DNA of 64,000 nt, taken from contig CAWETB010000015.1 in NCBI GenBank assembly GCA_963811885.1, positions 1,054,001 to 1,118,000 on the forward strand, read 5' to 3'. A program made the position numbers and the translations under genes. The notes under the pieces were generated by a model. It was not told the origin of the DNA and did no database searches. It saw nothing but the letters and a program-made list of their open reading frames with translations. Shown here in pieces: positions 61,214-64,000 of the stretch (its first letter is position 1; the number at the start of each line of letters is the position of its first letter). The DNA is from Gaiellasilicea sp963811885 (lineage in GTDB: Bacteria; Actinomycetota; Thermoleophilia; Gaiellales; Gaiellaceae).

Positions 61214-62349
61214 GGGAGCGCCAGCGACTCGCGGAACGCGTTGAACGACGGCTTCCGCTCGCCCGTCGCCGAGATCAGCCCGGACTGCCAGCGCTCCGGA
61301 TCGGCCTCGTCCTGGAGCAGGAACCAGAGCAGCATGTCGATCCGCGGATGCGCGCGCGCGATCGCGAACGACTGGCGGACGTACGCGGCCTGCGTCGCCC
61401 ACGAGACGCCGAAGACGCCGTCGGGAGGGTTGGTCTGGTAGCCGTACTCGGTGATCCAGATCCGTTTCTTCCCGTAGAGCCGGGTCAGCTCCGAGACGAG
61501 CGCGTCGATGTTGCCGAGCGTGACGCCGCCGCGGCCGGGCGAGGGCGTCGCCGGCGTCTCCCCCGGCCCGCCGTAGTACGGATGGTGGGCGTAGGCGTCG
61601 AACCCGGTCGCGCCCGCCTTCTTCATCGCGCGCAGGAACGCGAGCGGCGAGACGGACGGCTTGAGCCCCTTCGGGTTGTTGTTGCCGCGCGCGGCCGTGG
61701 CGCCGCACGCGACCTTCTCGCCGCGCAGCATCGACGTGCGGATCCCCTCGACGACGGCGTTGCAGATCCGCGCGTAGTCGATCGCGCTCTGGACGATCCA
61801 CTTGCCGCCGACGCGGCGCCACTGCGGGATCAGGCCGATCTGGAGGTTCGGCTCGTTCCAGGCCGTCCAGAAGCGCACGCGCGGGAGGACGACGCCGTCG
61901 GGCCGCTCGTACGTCCCGCTGTACCGGGTCGCCGCGGCGTAGGCGAACTCGCGGAGCGGATCGGCGCTCCGCGGCGCGTGCGTCGGCGTCTGGCCGCCGT
62001 TGGCCCACGGCGGCGTGCCGAAGATCGTGAAGAGCACCTCGACGCCGTGCCGCTCTCCTTCGAGCACGATCCTGTCGTAGAGGTGCCAGTCGTAGGCGCG
62101 GTCCTCGGAGTCGGTGCCGTCGCGGGGCTTCCGCTTCGCGACGCCGAGTCGCCCGCCCCAGTTCAGGTGCACGCGGAGCAGGTGGACGCCGAGCTCCTCG
62201 AGCTCCGGGAAGAAGTTCGCCGGCTGCCCGTAGTAGGCCCCGCCGCTGTCGGTGATCCCGCCGCGCAGACCGGGTGCGGCCGCAGCCGCCGACGCGCACA
62301 GGAGTGCCAGCGCCGCGACCGCGGCGATCCGGAAGAGCCCACGCCTCAC
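61210..62349 (-). CDS. Secreted glycoside-hydrolase-like protein, short form
   Basis: A 379-residue exported protein related to the one at 7924-9795. Signal peptide VRRGLFRIAAVAALALLCASAAAAA. The TIM-barrel core has VHLLRVHLNWGGRLG, the acid/base Glu166 in FWTAWNEPNLQIG, FDAYAHHPYYGGPG and the presumed nucleophile Glu301 in IWITEYGYQTNPPDG. It ends soon after the barrel, without the beta-rich tail of the longer relative. The GTG at 62347-62349 is chosen for the signal peptide and the GATACT box 6 bases upstream; an upstream start at 62496 would overlap the LuxR gene start. Confidence 0.82.
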   Translation of the reverse strand: MRRGLFRIAAVAALALLCASAAAAAPGLRGGITDSGGAYYGQPANFFPELEELGVHLLRVHLNWGGRLGVAKRKPRDGTDSEDRAYDWHLYDRIVLEGERHGVEVLFTIFGTPPWANGGQTPTHAPRSADPLREFAYAAATRYSGTYERPDGVVLPRVRFWTAWNEPNLQIGLIPQWRRVGGKWIVQSAIDYARICNAVVEGIRTSMLRGEKVACGATAARGNNNPKGLKPSVSPLAFLRAMKKAGATGFDAYAHHPYYGGPGETPATPSPGRGGVTLGNIDALVSELTRLYGKKRIWITEYGYQTNPPDGVFGVSWATQAAYVRQSFAIARAHPRIDMLLWFLLQDEADPERWQSGLISATGERKPSFNAFRESLALP

Positions 62350-62355
62350 GGGCGC

Positions 62356-62361
62356 AGTATC
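62356..62361 (-). promoter_or_regulatory. -10-like box GATACT of the short hydrolase gene
   Basis: GATACT on the minus strand lies 6 bases before the GTG at 62349. Confidence 0.35.
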
Positions 62362-62480
62362 GGCCGCTCCTGTGCGGAACAAGGGGAAATCGTAAGGAGT
62401 TGCAGGGGACACGCCTAGGGGGCGCCACGCCGCATTCGCTTCGACTCGGAGACGCCGTAGGCACAGCGTCGCGCACGCCG

Positions 62481-62486
62481 TACGAT
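62481..62486 (+). promoter_or_regulatory. -10-like box TACGAT of the LuxR-type gene
   Basis: TACGAT lies 9 bases before the ATG at 62496, with no Shine-Dalgarno. Confidence 0.4.
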
Positions 62487-62495
62487 CAACGCGCA

Positions 62496-64000
62496 ATGCC
62501 TGCTGCGGTCGTAGGGCGCGACGCGGAACTCGCCGCCCTCAGGGACTTCCTAGCCGGGATCTCCGAAGGCGCAACCGCGCTCCTCCTCGAGGGCGACGCG
62601 GGCATGGGCAAGACGACGCTCTGGTCCGCCGGCGTGGCCGACGCGAAGGAACGAGGTCTGCGGGTCCTGCGCGCGCTTCCGGCGGAGAGCGAGACCGAGT
62701 TGTCGTTCGCGGCGCTCGGCGATCTTCTCGATCCCGTCCTCGCAGACGTGCTCGATGAGCTCGTCCCGGCACAGCGGCGCGCCCTCTCCCGCGCACTCGT
62801 CCTCGACGACGAGGCCGGCCCCGCGCCGGATCCGCATGCCGTGGGGGTTGCGGTGCTGAACGTCCTGCGGGCCGTGAGCGCCGAGCAGCAGCTGCTCGTC
62901 GCGGTCGACGACGCTCAATGGCTCGACGCTGCGTCGGCCGGGGCGATCGGCTACGCGGCGCGACGACTTCGGGACGAGCACGTCGGACTCTTGCTCGCTC
63001 GTCGCGCGTCGCCGGAAAGCACTGTCGCTGCTCGAGATCCGACGCAGCCTGCCGGCGGAGCGGGTCCATACGGTCGCGGTCGGTCCCCTCGACCCCGGGT
63101 CGCTGCACGCGGTCGTCCGCGAGCACCTCGACCTCGCCGTGCCGCGACCGCTCCTGGCGGAGATCCACGAGGCGTCCGGGGGCAATCCGTTCTTCGCGCT
63201 CGAGATCGCCCGCACGCTGAAACGCGGCGAGGCGATCGTCGAGGCGGGGCAGCTGCTGCCGGTGCCCGAGTCGCTCCACGAGCTCGTTCAGGCGAGACTC
63301 GAGGCGCTCACGCCCGAGAGCCGTGACTTCCTGCTCGCTGCGGCGGCACACGCTCATCCGACGACCGACGATCGTCGAGGCGGCGACCGGGGTCGATCGC
63401 CAGGCGGGTCTCGTTCCTGCGATTCGAGCCGGCATCGTCGAGGTCGACCGCGACCGGATCCGCTTCACCCACCCGTTGCTGGCCGCGGGTGCGTACGACA
63501 TCGCCGACTTCGTGCGTCGCAAGGAGATCCACGCCCGGCTGGCGGAGCTTGCTCGAGGATCCGGAGGCCCGCGCGTGGCAACTCGCCGCCTCCGTCGACG
63601 AGCCGGACGAGTCGGTGGCCGCCGCGCTCGAGGATGCGGCCGAGCTACGCGCGCGCACGTGGAGCCCTGCGGCCCGCGGCCCTCCTCCTCGACCGCGCCC
63701 GGCAGCTGACGCCGCCCGATCGACGACCCGAGCAGGTTCGGACGGGCGGTCGAGGCGGCATTCCTCCACTTCGAGGGCCGGTGACTCGCGCCGAGCCGAG
63801 GCCCAGCTTCGCGAGGTGATCGGCACCGCTCGAGCCCGGCCCGGAACTGGCGCGGGCGCTCGTCGTCCTCGCACGCATCCGCCTCTACGAGGCACCCGAC
63901 GAGGCCAGGGAGCTCTTCGAGCAGGTCATCGACCTGGCGGGGGCCGATCGTCAGACACTGGCTCTCGCCCACGAAGGAGTCGCCGCCTGCAGCCTCTGGA
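62496..64000 (+). CDS. LuxR-family large ATPase regulator, 5' part with many frame breaks
   Basis: The start of a large AAA/STAND ATPase regulator that leaves the window. VGRDAELAALRDFLAG opens the domain; Walker A is DAGMGKTTLW (about 33-42) and Walker B LLVAVDDAQWLDAASA. After frame breaks it continues as LLEIRRSLPAERVHTVAVGPLD, EASGGNPFFALEIARTL, PESLHELVQARLEAL, then ATGVDRQAGLVPAIRAGIVEV, FTHPLLAAGAYDI and helical repeats (WQLAASVDEPDESVAAALEDAAE). This is the LuxR/MalT-like pattern, with a C-terminal DNA-binding domain expected outside. At least six single-base excesses at CG lie near 63012, 63353, 63553, 63670, 63725-63790 and 63830. Sequence error or decay are both possible. Confidence 0.78.

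Overview
The window is about 70% G+C DNA with many GTG and TTG starts. It reads like an actinobacterium, most likely class Thermoleophilia (Gaiellales or Solirubrobacterales type). The pointers are the rsmD-coaD-sepIVA-DUF177-rpmF-plsX-acpP-rnc-smc cluster, BTAD and LuxR-type regulators, a secreted protein with DNRLRE and PxKF domains, and SD-less starts with a TANNNT box just upstream. The class assignment is inference; no rRNA or tRNA gene was seen.

Layout. 0-7.4 kb (minus strand): smc (cut by the left edge), a DUF1059 gene, rnc, acpP, plsX, rpmF, an ABC-F ATPase, DUF177, sepIVA, coaD and rsmD; a BTAD regulator and its decayed 3' copy lie on the plus strand. 7.4-10.3 kb: two GNAT acetyltransferases and a secreted glycoside-hydrolase-like protein. 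10.4-15.9 kb: recG, degV (fakB), a lone receiver domain, fakA, asp23, rpmB. 16-23 kb: an MltG-like gene facing the operon fmt-rsmB-rpe-ribD-ribE-ribBA-ribH. 23-31 kb: def, priA, a DtxR-type regulator, a GMC oxidoreductase, DUF4230, metK. 30-37 kb: aroF-tyrA-aroA-cmk-plsC-der-gpsA. 37-44 kb: trpS, a Ca2+/cation exchanger, rluB, an M29 aminopeptidase, GrpB, scpB, scpA, lgt. 44-64 kb is the accessory part: M1 peptidase, YtkA-like secreted protein, ECF sigma and anti-sigma genes, a double-cyclase/ATPase/TPR regulator, a 1,600-residue secreted caspase-like protein with 18 tandem SVFSP-type repeats, a cNMP-binding protein, a VOC protein, a Na+/H+ antiporter, an ABC-2 exporter, an M14 peptidase, a second glycoside hydrolase and a LuxR-family ATPase running off the right edge.

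How the genes fit together: PlsX, AcpP, PlsC, GpsA and FakA/FakB form a phospholipid-acylation set; fmt and def handle the start of proteins; SMC, ScpA and ScpB form condensin; the rib genes make riboflavin; aroF, tyrA and aroA belong to aromatic amino-acid synthesis. The ECF sigma pair and the cyclase-ATPase share a divergent promoter region and sit beside the secreted-protein genes.

About 30 single-base frame breaks interrupt some 17 genes, most of them essential. Nearly all are repaired by deleting one base of a CG dinucleotide, a few by adding a base to a homopolymer. They are best treated as sequence errors, and the affected genes are annotated at their full extent.
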